Positions 6,670 through 14,053 of a DNA stretch of 34,785 bases are shown here, piece by piece. The notes below the pieces were generated by a model. It was not told the DNA's origin. It did not search any database and saw nothing but the letters and a program-made list of their open reading frames with translations. Positions within the stretch are counted from its first letter, which is position 1. The number at the start of each line of letters is the position of its first letter. Both the position numbers and the translations under genes were made by a program. Source of the stretch: a virus; IMG/VR virus record IMGVR_UViG_3300034198_005970, positions 1-34,785 of that record; one strand, given 5' to 3'.

Positions 6670-7886
6670 ACGTACAAGATTTAGCTCGACCAAAAAACAT
6701 CGTAGTAGTCGGTGCCGGAACAGCAGGTATCCAGGGTGTATGCCATTATCTTTCATATCTTGGAAGTCACGGGTGGACTGTTACACTGATACATTCTCCT
6801 AAAATTAATATACTAGGTATAGGAGAAAGCACTAATCCACCATTTGTTGAATCGTTGGAAGACGGTGCAAACTTTAATATACTCGATGACATGCCCGAAT
6901 TAGACGCTACATTTAAGTTCGGAACACATTATGTAAACTGGAGAGATAACCCGTTTACTATTCCAGTATTAACAGGGCATGCCGCATTGCATGTTAACAC
7001 TTTTAAGTTAAAAGAATTTGCATTGCCTCGAATTAAATCAATTTGGGGCGATAAATTTCAAATTATCGAAGGTACAGTATCCAGCATAGAAAACATGGGA
7101 GATTCGGTAAGTGTTATTGTCGACGATAAAGAATATACATTTGATTATGCTGTTGATAACAGAGGATTTCCAGCGTTGTTTGACGACTATCATGTTATCA
7201 AAGATAACCCAGTTAATCATTGTCTAGTACATAACACAAAAGATACAGCATCGTGGAATGCAACATTGCATCAGGCAACACCTGATGGATGGATGTTTGG
7301 TGTACCGCTGACATCAAGAACCAGTTATGGTTATCTGTTTAATAATACTATCACATCTCCTGACCAAGCAAAAATTAATTTTAGCAAAGAGATTGGTGTC
7401 GATCTGCAGGATCTCGATAACATCGAATATAAATTCAAATCTTATTATGCTGATAAGGTGTTAGATGGCAGAATTCTTAAAAATGGTAACAGAGCTGTGT
7501 TTTTTGAACCAATGTTTGCTAACAGTCTATGGTTGTATAAAAATAGTGATAAACTATTTGTTAGCTATATGAGAGGCATTCTGAGAGAAGATCAGTTGAA
7601 CGGCATATTTACAAGTATGGCAAAAGATGTCGAAGAACTAATCTGCTTTTTTTATCATGGCGGTAGTGTGCATGATACAGATTTTTGGAGGAAAGTCAAA
7701 CCGTATGCCGAGGAAAAACTTAAACAAAGTAGAACATTTAAGATCATGAAAAATATCATGACACGACAGTACAGACTTAAACAATTTGATCCTACTATCA
7801 ACGAGTACAGTTGGGTGTTCAGTGAAAAACACATGTTTACTATAGATGAAAAATTAGGTTACAATTATTTCAAAAAAAATGAATAG
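6660..7886 (+). CDS. Flavin-dependent halogenase-like protein, divergent (catalytic Glu not conserved)
   Basis: This is a 408-aa protein, shorter than typical tryptophan halogenases (about 500-540 aa). VVVGAGTAG at residues 15-23 is the FAD-binding GxGxxG, and GIGESTNPPF at 53-62 is the halogenase GxGExT region. ATFKFGTHYVNW at 83-94 places K86 where the essential lysine (K79 of PrnA) lies in ASYK-type sequences. The WxWxIP signature is altered to GWMFGVPL (W211, F213). The EPLES motif is replaced by FFEPMFANS (282-288), so the catalytic glutamate (E346 of PrnA) is a phenylalanine, F286. It is therefore clearly related to FAD-dependent halogenases, but whether it halogenates is open; an oxygenase-like or altered halogenase role is possible. 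It overlaps the preceding gene by 10 bases. No flavin reductase is present in the window. Confidence 0.75.
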   Translation: MAINVQDLARPKNIVVVGAGTAGIQGVCHYLSYLGSHGWTVTLIHSPKINILGIGESTNPPFVESLEDGANFNILDDMPELDATFKFGTHYVNWRDNPFTIPVLTGHAALHVNTFKLKEFALPRIKSIWGDKFQIIEGTVSSIENMGDSVSVIVDDKEYTFDYAVDNRGFPALFDDYHVIKDNPVNHCLVHNTKDTASWNATLHQATPDGWMFGVPLTSRTSYGYLFNNTITSPDQAKINFSKEIGVDLQDLDNIEYKFKSYYADKVLDGRILKNGNRAVFFEPMFANSLWLYKNSDKLFVSYMRGILREDQLNGIFTSMAKDVEELICFFYHGGSVHDTDFWRKVKPYAEEKLKQSRTFKIMKNIMTRQYRLKQFDPTINEYSWVFSEKHMFTIDEKLGYNYFKKNE

Positions 7887-7960
7887 CCGTTAACTCAGAA
7901 TACAGCATACCGTCAATTATATTCATTAAATAATAGAATAGCTAAATGTAGAGGAAAAAT
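7887..7960 (+). other. 74-base gap between the two halogenase-like genes
   Basis: This gap contains ATTAAATA at 7925-7932, which matches the last six bases of the late octamer, and the ribosome site AGAGGA. No hairpin followed by a T-run is visible. It may hold a weak promoter for the second halogenase. Confidence 0.3.
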
Positions 7961-9547
7961 ATGCCAAGTATAAACAAAATAGTAGTAGTCGGCGGCGGTA
8001 GTGCCGGATGGATGTCGGCTGCTACACTAAAACACCACCTACCTAACAAAGAAGTGTATGTAATTGAAAGCCCAAACATACCTACTGTTGGAGTAGGCGA
8101 AAGTACTATTGGTCAAATTAATACTTGGTTGCACGATTTAGATATTAAAGACGAAGAATGGATGCCGCATTGCGATGCCAGTTATAAATTAAGTATTAAA
8201 TTCACTGATTTTTATAAAGAAAATTCTGGAGGATTCCACTATCCATTCGGATTGCCGCATACTGAAGGTACTGTATTCGGGATCAACGACTGGTATTTCA
8301 AAAAAATGAAATTTCCAGAAACTCCAAATAGCGATTATGCTTATACATATTATCCTGCAACAATGCTTTCCGAAGCTAATAAAATTATTACGAATGAAAA
8401 TAATGAAATGCCCGCTTGGAGATTCGATAACGATACTGCATATCACTTCGACGCCGCCAAGTTTGGTATATGGTTACGAGATGTATATTGCAAGCCGCGT
8501 GGTGTAGTTCATATTCCTAGCGAAGTTGTTAGTGTACAGTCTAATGATGATGGTATAGAAACTTTAACTCTTACCGATGGCTCTACAATAACTGCGGATT
8601 TGTTTATAGATTGTACTGGATTTAAAGCAATGTTAATCGACAAAGAATTAAAAGTTCCTTTTATTCCGTATGATCATATGTTGCCTAACAATAGTGCATG
8701 GGCTACACGAGTGCCTTATCAGGATAAAGCTAAAGAATTACAGCCATATACAAACTGTACAGCAATTGAAAATGGCTGGGTTTGGAATATCCCGTTATGG
8801 AGCCGTACTGGCACTGGTTATGTTTACAGCGATAAGTTTGTAAGTGATGCAGATGCGTTAGAAGAATTTAAAAATTATCTACGCAGACGTGAACCAGTAG
8901 CTATACCCGAAGATGTAATCGATACATTAGAATTCAGAAATATTAAGATGCGCATTGGTATACATAAAGAAATTTATGTAAAAAATGTATGTGCTATTGG
9001 ACTGGCGGCTGGGTTTATTGAGCCATTAGAAAGTAACGGATTGTATACTGTACATGAATTTATTACTAAACTAGCAAAAACTCTACGCAGAGAAAGCATT
9101 AGCCAATGGGACAAAGATTGTTTTAATACTGTATGTCGTAGAGATTTTAAAATATTTGCAGAATTTGTATCCTTGCACTATGCATTAAGTCAGCGTAGTC
9201 AAACTGCATATTGGAAGGCTAACAATGATAGACAGTTTAGCCTTGCTATGGTAAACGATAATATTTCAAAATCTGGGTTTGAAGATTTAATGTTTGGACG
9301 AATGAATTCAAATACATATAATCTTGACTTAGGCGGCATACCTCCTATTGCTGCCGGTATGGGTTTCTTTCCATTAGACGAAAGTAGTGTAAAACGTAGT
9401 ATGTTTACTAATGGACATACAATGTTACTCGAGGTTGTAGATAAAACGCTAGACAAGTGGGATGCTCAACAAGCAATGTGGAAAGACATTGTGGATCGTG
9501 CTCCTACATTATTTGAATTTTTGAAAGAAAAATATTCCGATGTTTAG
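7961..9547 (+). CDS. Flavin-dependent tryptophan-halogenase-family protein
   Basis: This is a 528-aa protein, normal for the family. In order it shows VVVGGGSAGWMSA at residues 8-20 (FAD-binding GxGxxG), VGVGESTIGQ at 43-52, and DASYKLSIKF at 72-81 with K76 matching the catalytic lysine. Then come IDCTGF at 216-221, the diagnostic WVWNIP at 273-278, and AAGFIEPLESNG at 349-360 with E357 at the catalytic glutamate. All known requirements for an FADH2-dependent halogenase are visible. These enzymes form HOCl/HOBr/HOI at the flavin and pass it to a lysine, halogenating indole or other electron-rich rings. A cyanophage enzyme of this type (VirX1) has been reported to halogenate a range of substrates. 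The start has AGAGGA six bases upstream. Its 3' end overlaps the next oxygenase by eight bases. A reductase must come from elsewhere. Confidence 0.88.
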   Translation: MPSINKIVVVGGGSAGWMSAATLKHHLPNKEVYVIESPNIPTVGVGESTIGQINTWLHDLDIKDEEWMPHCDASYKLSIKFTDFYKENSGGFHYPFGLPHTEGTVFGINDWYFKKMKFPETPNSDYAYTYYPATMLSEANKIITNENNEMPAWRFDNDTAYHFDAAKFGIWLRDVYCKPRGVVHIPSEVVSVQSNDDGIETLTLTDGSTITADLFIDCTGFKAMLIDKELKVPFIPYDHMLPNNSAWATRVPYQDKAKELQPYTNCTAIENGWVWNIPLWSRTGTGYVYSDKFVSDADALEEFKNYLRRREPVAIPEDVIDTLEFRNIKMRIGIHKEIYVKNVCAIGLAAGFIEPLESNGLYTVHEFITKLAKTLRRESISQWDKDCFNTVCRRDFKIFAEFVSLHYALSQRSQTAYWKANNDRQFSLAMVNDNISKSGFEDLMFGRMNSNTYNLDLGGIPPIAAGMGFFPLDESSVKRSMFTNGHTMLLEVVDKTLDKWDAQQAMWKDIVDRAPTLFEFLKEKYSDV

Positions 9548-10106
9548 ACAATTATTGAGAGAAGCACATTGGAGTGACTTTAATCTATACAAAGATGAAA
9601 TTATAAAATATTGTTTAGATAACGAAAAACCCAATGTAGTTGAATCTAATGTTGCAACCCAATATAAACATAACTTGTGGGAAAGCAAATTTAATTTTCT
9701 TGAAACTGATAACTCAGCTATTATTAAACTAAAAGTGTGGTTGAATTTAGCTGGGGCTGAAATTATACAAGAGCTAAATCAAAAAAATTACAATTTTATT
9801 ATTACTGAATGTTGGGCACATGTTACCAACACGGGTGGATATCACTTACCACATTCTCATGGACAAAGTACTTGGTCCGGCATAATTTATATCGACGGCG
9901 ATGATACTGCTGGCGGAAAAACGCATTGGTATCCTCCAATACATCTTGAAAAGAAACCAGGTTTGGATTTTTTAGCTGAAGATTATTATATTAATCCCAA
10001 ACCTGGGTTGATGGTAATGTTTCCAAGTGCATTAGTTCATTATGTTGAACCATACACCGGAACTACTCCAAGAATTACAATCGCATTTAATGCGTTTTGT
10101 ATTTAA
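9540..10106 (+). CDS. 2OG-Fe(II) oxygenase, PF13759/TIGR02466 type
   Basis: This is a 188-aa protein and the last plus-strand gene. YHLPHSHGQSTWSGIIYI at residues 101-118 gives H105/H107 and the SG-x-x-YI strand. GLMVMFPSALVHYVEPY at 156-172 gives the distal H167, and TPRITIAFNAF at 176-186 gives R178. This is a compact, complete example of the group. The start lies eight bases inside the end of the halogenase gene, so the two are translationally coupled, which suggests that they act on the same pathway or are needed in similar amounts (inference). The stop codon TAA ends at 10106, and the minus-strand gene begins its stop at 10107, so there is no room for a terminator outside coding sequence. 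Confidence 0.8.
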   Translation: MFRQLLREAHWSDFNLYKDEIIKYCLDNEKPNVVESNVATQYKHNLWESKFNFLETDNSAIIKLKVWLNLAGAEIIQELNQKNYNFIITECWAHVTNTGGYHLPHSHGQSTWSGIIYIDGDDTAGGKTHWYPPIHLEKKPGLDFLAEDYYINPKPGLMVMFPSALVHYVEPYTGTTPRITIAFNAFCI

Positions 10107-10583
10107 TTATTGACCGTTAACAATATCTGCGCCAGATGAATGTGGTGCCGCTTGATTGTAGCCAGGGCCTGGATTTGTAGGCACAACAACTGTTGGTTTA
10201 ACAGCATCAGTTTGTGGAGTTAATACTGTTGGTTTTGGAATTGCGGCTTTAACTGCTGTAATATGACTAGCCCAAGGCCCAGTAGGACTAAGTGTACCTG
10301 TAGTCATTAATTCTCTGTAAATCATATCCATCTGTTCGCCACCGCTAGCATAACCTCGCATACGTTGCATATAGAAAGGTTCTACAGTATTGCCAAATGC
10401 ATCTCTATTGGCTGCATGTGGGTCTTCAAAAGTACCATCTTCTAGCAATAAAAAGTAACTTTCTGTATTATCGGGACAATCAGTCCAGTATAGCCCAGCG
10501 TGAACTTCAAATTGGTCCGCTTCAGTTGCTACAACTTGTACAACACGGTTGGTGTTATTTTCTATGAGTGCTCGTTTTGTCAT
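10107..10583 (-). CDS. Tail-fibre-associated protein (XkdW-like region)
   Basis: This is a 158-aa protein. The N-terminal half, residues 1-45, contains NRVVQVV, HAGLYWTDCPDN and a strand-rich core. Residues 72-118 read YMQRMRGYASGGEQMDMIYR then ITAVKAAIPKP, which resembles the R-x-x-x-Y-P-S-x-x-E-Q-L-D-M-x-Y ... I-x-x-V-K-x-x-x-P-K-P pattern of small proteins (XkdW and relatives) encoded beside phage tail fibres. The C-terminal ~40 residues are rich in Pro, Thr and Val and likely disordered. The role in such phages is not settled; fibre assembly or fibre capping is possible. It is the last gene of the minus-strand fibre operon, 20 bases after the third glycine-rich fibre gene, and its stop codon abuts that of the convergent oxygenase gene. 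Confidence 0.55.
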   Translation of the reverse strand: MTKRALIENNTNRVVQVVATEADQFEVHAGLYWTDCPDNTESYFLLLEDGTFEDPHAANRDAFGNTVEPFYMQRMRGYASGGEQMDMIYRELMTTGTLSPTGPWASHITAVKAAIPKPTVLTPQTDAVKPTVVVPTNPGPGYNQAAPHSSGADIVNGQ

Positions 10584-10603
10584 AATACTATTTATCCTAT
10601 CTT

Positions 10604-11581
10604 TTATCTATATTCATAAACTATGCAGATACCGCCTTGCCCCGCTGTACCGCCTTGCCCGTTACTAGATGCAGGCACACATGCGCCGCCGCCACCCCAG
10701 CCGCCAACGTTTGTACCCGGTCTGCTACTATGGAATGTTGACATACCGTTACCAAAATATCCAGCTCCTCCTGCACAATCATATGCACTTGAGCCATTAG
10801 ACTGATCGTTGTTAGTATGCCCGCCGTTTGTTCCACCTTTGCTAGCTACACTTCCGCCGTATCCGTATCCGCCGTGACCGCTAGCATGACCATAATTAGC
10901 ATCTGCTCCGTATCCGCCACTTGCCGACATTAATCCGCCAAAACTAGTTGTACCGCCAGCACCAATATTTGCATAGTAGGCGGCTCCGCCTGATCCGCCA
11001 CCCACTGTTACTGATTGACTAGTTCCAACTTGAGCGGCTGTAAATACACCTTCTGCATATCCGCCGGCACCACCACCAATATTATAACTTGTGCCGCCAC
11101 CGCCACCACCTACACAAATAACGTGTATCTGGTTTACATCGGTTCCACTTCTAGTATATGTTCCATTACTAGTGAAAGTATAGATATTTTTCAAACGACC
11201 TTTTAATGTATTATCGTGATAAGTTTTTGCGGCGTTTTGTGTAACCGCATAACTGTTAGTAGCACTATTAACATAGTTTGCATTGTTCATTGAAGTATCA
11301 TTTGATACTTGTGAAATTGTGCCGCTACCAATAGTCAAACTACTAGTTTTTACAGTACTAGCAGTAGTAGTTCCAAGGTTAGTAATAGTAGCAGTGCCAC
11401 CAGTAATTGTTACGTTGTTAGCATCCTGATTACCTAAACTTTGTACTACTAGTACGGGAGTATTACTAGCATTTCCAATCCACATCTTATTATCAGGAAT
11501 GTTAATAGCTACTTCTCCTTGCTGTAAACTAGCAGGAACGCTACCTGGAGTATTTGAATTTTTAAATTGATATCTTGGCAT
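10604..11581 (-). CDS. Glycine-rich tail fibre / adhesin, copy 3 in transcription order
   Basis: This is a 325-aa protein. Residues 13-46 hold the fibre N-terminal pattern LQQGEVAINIPDNKMWIGNA. Residues 50-130 are Ser/Thr/Asn-rich with an AVTQNAAKTY linker motif (112-121). IYTFTSNGTYTRSG starts the C-terminal domain, which from residue 158 is strongly glycine-rich with aromatic and histidine spacing and ends GGICIVYEYR. The Gly-rich part resembles Gly_rich_2-type domains and, in style, the polyglycine receptor-binding tips known from T-even gp38-like adhesins. Two paralogues lie directly upstream and only one base separates the genes, with the order TAA-A-ATG at each junction. This copy is the most diverged in the glycine-rich loops. 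It has two Cys in the tip (AYDCAGG and GACVPASS) besides one in strand HVICVGG. Confidence 0.8.
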   Translation of the reverse strand: MPRYQFKNSNTPGSVPASLQQGEVAINIPDNKMWIGNASNTPVLVVQSLGNQDANNVTITGGTATITNLGTTTASTVKTSSLTIGSGTISQVSNDTSMNNANYVNSATNSYAVTQNAAKTYHDNTLKGRLKNIYTFTSNGTYTRSGTDVNQIHVICVGGGGGGTSYNIGGGAGGYAEGVFTAAQVGTSQSVTVGGGSGGAAYYANIGAGGTTSFGGLMSASGGYGADANYGHASGHGGYGYGGSVASKGGTNGGHTNNDQSNGSSAYDCAGGAGYFGNGMSTFHSSRPGTNVGGWGGGGACVPASSNGQGGTAGQGGICIVYEYR

Positions 11582-11582
11582 T

Positions 11583-12524
11583 TTATTTAAACTCGTAAAC
11601 TATTACAATACCGTTACGGCCGCCCCAACCATACGTTGTTGCATTACCGCCTGTTCCGCCTGATCCAAACGATGATGGAGGAGTTGCTTGCCAGCCAGCG
11701 TGATTACTAGGTTGGCCACCGCCAAAGAAACTTGCGCCGCCAACACCGCCACTGCCAGCACCGTTATTATATGCTGTTAAGTGACCGGTACCGCCACCGC
11801 CATGACTTGTAACTTGACCGCCGGATCCGTTACCGCCGTGTCCTCCACTATGAGCTTGATTATTGTTTGCACCATATCCGCCAGTAGCTGAGAGATAACC
11901 ACCAAAACTAGTAGTTCCGCCTTGGCCATAATTTCCATAATAGCCACCACCTGCGCCACCACCGCCTATAGTAATAGACACCGGAGTTGATAGGCTGGAT
12001 ATAAGAAAATTACCTTCTGCATAACCGCCGCCGCCGCCGCTTTCGTGATACCCAGCGGCTCCGCCGCCGCCGCCAACTAATACTACTTTAACACTTTGTA
12101 TTTGACTACTGCTAGGACTATAACTACTATTGCTAGTATAAGAATATACGTTAGCTAACACACTAGTACCATACGTATCTATATAAGTTTTAACTGCATT
12201 CTGCGTTGGTAACGCCGATGTACTAGTTCCCAAAGTAGACGAACTGTTATCAACACTTGTAAGTGCAGTACTTGAACCAATAGTAAGTGAAGTAGTATTT
12301 AGATTGGTTGCTGTTACTGTAGTATTATTAATTGTGCCACCGGTGATTGCTACACTGCTTGCCGTTTGATTTGCAAGTGTTCCAATTACTACTACAGGGT
12401 TTCCACTAGAGTTTCCTACATGCATACGAGGACTTTGTGTAGCATGGGCAAGTTCGCCTTGCAACAAAGTTCCGCTGGTCGGAGTTGTTGTTGTTGTTGA
12501 ATATTTTGTTTGAATTATTGGCAT
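11583..12524 (-). CDS. Glycine-rich tail fibre / adhesin, copy 2 in transcription order
   Basis: This is a 313-aa paralogue of the flanking genes. LLQGELAHATQSPRMHVGNS near the N-terminus matches the fibre head pattern. Residues 60-115 are low-complexity Thr/Asn-rich, and LPTQNAVKTYIDT (105-117) is the linker motif. The tip begins at about residue 122 with ANVYSYTSNSSYSPSS and from 151 becomes glycine-rich (GGGGGAAGYHESGGGGG), ending NGIVIVYEFK. The GQGGTTSFGGY segment is nearly identical, in protein and DNA, to the copy at 12526. Unlike both neighbours, it has no cysteine in the VVLVGGGG strand. The likely role is recognition of a host surface glycan or protein at the distal end of a tail fibre (inference from domain type). 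Confidence 0.8.
   Translation of the reverse strand: MPIIQTKYSTTTTTPTSGTLLQGELAHATQSPRMHVGNSSGNPVVVIGTLANQTASSVAITGGTINNTTVTATNLNTTSLTIGSSTALTSVDNSSSTLGTSTSALPTQNAVKTYIDTYGTSVLANVYSYTSNSSYSPSSSQIQSVKVVLVGGGGGAAGYHESGGGGGYAEGNFLISSLSTPVSITIGGGGAGGGYYGNYGQGGTTSFGGYLSATGGYGANNNQAHSGGHGGNGSGGQVTSHGGGGTGHLTAYNNGAGSGGVGGASFFGGGQPSNHAGWQATPPSSFGSGGTGGNATTYGWGGRNGIVIVYEFK
11902..11951. repeat. Near-identical 50-base segment shared by adhesin copies 1 and 2 (copy a)
   Basis: By eye this segment matches 12848-12897 at 48 of 50 positions. It encodes the GGGYYGNYGQGGTTSFGG part of the glycine-rich tip. A more diverged counterpart begins at 10938 in the third copy. It is a possible recombination site between paralogues. 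Confidence 0.7.
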
Positions 12525-12525
12525 T

Positions 12526-13470
12526 TTATTTGTACTCGTACACTATACATACACCACCCTGTCCGGTGACACCTGCACCGTGGGTACTTGCGCCGCCGGC
12601 ACCCAATGCGGCATTTGCGTAGTTCCATGGGTCGCTGTGTCCGTAGTGACCACTTTCAATCCCGCCGCCAAAGAAACTTGCTCCGCCGTGCCCGGTATTG
12701 TGGTTAGCACTTGAATATTCATTACGATGTCCACTGCCACCGCCTCCATATGCATTTATATTGCCGCCGTAGCCTAAACCACCATACCCACCACTGTGTG
12801 TCATGTTATTATTTGCGCCATAACCGCCGCTTGCTGATACATACCCGCCAAAACTAGTAGTTCCACCTTGACCATAATTTCCATAATAGCCACCACCACC
12901 GCCACCACTGCCGGATACTGTAACACTTACAGTGCTAATACCGCCGGCGGCAATTAGTAATTCTGCATAACCGCCTGCACCACCACTTTCGCCATAATGC
13001 TGGGCCGCGCCGCCGCCGGCTCCTACACAAATTACTCTAATATAGTTAACATCAGTTCCACTTTTTGTATATGTTCCACTACTAGTGAAAGTATACATAT
13101 TTTTAAGAGCACCTTTTTTACTGTTAACGTAAGTTGCTACTGCTAGCTGTGTAGGAGTTGAAGTTGTACTAGTTCCTAGTGCAGTATTAGTATCGATGTT
13201 TGTAATAGCAGGACTGCTACTGTTAATTTGTAAATTATTAGTAGTTAGTGCAGTAGGAGTTGAAGCACCGACAGCAGTATTGTTAACTGCTCCGCCAGTA
13301 ATAGATACGCCACTAGCTGATTGAGATGCCAAAGGAGTTTTAATTAGTACCGCAGTAGAACCATTACCGACCCATAGTTTGTCGTCGGCAATATTATAGG
13401 CCATTTCTCCAGTTGTTAGAGTTGGAGTATTTCCTGAGCTTGTACTAGTTTTAATCTTGATAATAGGCAT
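12526..13470 (-). CDS. Glycine-rich tail fibre / adhesin, copy 1 in transcription order
   Basis: This is a 314-aa protein, the first of three tandem paralogues. TLTTGEMAYNIADDKLWVGN at residues 17-36 is the fibre N-terminal repeat. TPTQLAVATYVNSKKG (105-120) is the linker. KNMYTFTSSGTYTKSG opens the tip, which is glycine-rich from about residue 150, has GGGGGGYYGNYGQGGTTSFG in the middle, and ends GGVCIVYEYK. It is the only copy of the three preceded by a clear ribosome site (AAGGA, seven bases before its ATG); the downstream two rely on TAA-A-ATG coupling. This suggests that all three are translated from one message in descending or coupled amounts (inference). Lengths of the three are 314, 313 and 325 aa. 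Confidence 0.8.
   Translation of the reverse strand: MPIIKIKTSTSSGNTPTLTTGEMAYNIADDKLWVGNGSTAVLIKTPLASQSASGVSITGGAVNNTAVGASTPTALTTNNLQINSSSPAITNIDTNTALGTSTTSTPTQLAVATYVNSKKGALKNMYTFTSSGTYTKSGTDVNYIRVICVGAGGGAAQHYGESGGAGGYAELLIAAGGISTVSVTVSGSGGGGGGYYGNYGQGGTTSFGGYVSASGGYGANNNMTHSGGYGGLGYGGNINAYGGGGSGHRNEYSSANHNTGHGGASFFGGGIESGHYGHSDPWNYANAALGAGGASTHGAGVTGQGGVCIVYEYK
12848..12897. repeat. Near-identical 50-base segment shared by adhesin copies 1 and 2 (copy b)
   Basis: This is the partner of 11902-11951. The two differences are G/A changes at the 18th and 24th bases. Confidence 0.7.
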
Positions 13471-13479
13471 CTATAATCC

Positions 13480-14040
13480 TTAGAATGTTCCGCCGCTAAT
13501 TGTACCATTACCTGTCAATGCAGTATTAATGGTAACAGTACCTGCTGTTAATGTTACAGGAGTAACACCACCAATCGTTACGTTATCAATTGTACCTGCG
13601 GTTGCTGGAGCAATGACGACTTGACCTGTTCCAGTTGGACTAATTGTAACTGTGGTATTAGCTGGGCTTAAAGCAACTGTACCGCTAGCTGTTAAGTTGT
13701 TAACAAATGTGTTAGCACCGTTACTGCTAGTCAATTGGAAGTTTGCACCGTCGGAAAAAATAGTAACTGTTGCACCTGCGGTTAGACCGTAAGTAGTTGC
13801 TGTACCGCTTTGCCCTGGACCTTGAATATAGCCGCCATTGGTCACCGTACTCAATGTAATTATACCGCTAGTAGAATTATAAAAAGTCATAGAAGCCCCT
13901 TGATATGTCACTGGGCTTGGTAATTGTGTAGTGTAAGGTGCTGTACCTGTGAATTCTGTATACAAACCTGCCGCAGGTGTGTTAATAGTTGCGGCAGATG
14001 CAAGAGAAGCTGTGGTACTTATTGTATTATAACGTGCCAT
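13480..14040 (-). CDS. Virion structural protein (small, Thr/Gly-rich)
   Basis: This is a 186-aa protein from the ATG at 14040 (MARYNTISTTASLASAATIN). GGAG at 14048-14051 lies seven bases upstream, which decides this start; an ATG 33 bases further upstream would add MKHRHHNWSRK and overlap the previous gene. Residues 24-60 have GLYTEFTGTAPYTTQLPSP and the strand MTFYNSTSGIITLST. These are familiar from small structural proteins of T4-like cyanophages, where a beta-sandwich precedes Thr/Gly-rich repeats. Residues 115-186 run through ASGTVALSP, VVIAP and VTINTALTGNGTIS repeats that read like a fibre shaft. The function is probably a fibre or tail-associated structural component. It lies between a 112-aa structural protein and the glycine-rich adhesins, all on one strand with gaps of 9-13 bases. 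Confidence 0.65.
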   Translation of the reverse strand: MARYNTISTTASLASAATINTPAAGLYTEFTGTAPYTTQLPSPVTYQGASMTFYNSTSGIITLSTVTNGGYIQGPGQSGTATTYGLTAGATVTIFSDGANFQLTSSNGANTFVNNLTASGTVALSPANTTVTISPTGTGQVVIAPATAGTIDNVTIGGVTPVTLTAGTVTINTALTGNGTISGGTF

Positions 14041-14047
14041 TTTTCTA

Positions 14048-14051
14048 CTCC
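14048..14051 (-). promoter_or_regulatory. Ribosome binding site deciding the 14040 start
   Basis: On the minus strand this reads GGAG, followed by seven bases and ATG. It lies in the 13-base gap after the upstream gene's stop codon. Confidence 0.7.
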
Positions 14052-14053
14052 AA

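Noticed and set aside
7887-7960. Terminator or small RNA between the halogenase genes
   Set aside because: No stable hairpin with a T-run can be seen in these 74 bases.
10589-10596. GATAAATA on the minus strand before the 158-aa gene
   Set aside because: It is only five bases from the ATG, so transcription would begin at or inside the gene. It more likely serves as part of the ribosome site.
10604-13470. Diversity-generating retroelement acting on the adhesin tips
   Set aside because: No reverse transcriptase gene and no template/variable repeat pair with adenine-specific differences were seen. Paralogue recombination explains the pattern better.
11583-13470. CRISPR-like or satellite repeats
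   Set aside because: The repeated GCC/CCG/ACC runs are glycine codons read on the minus strand, with no regular spacer structure.
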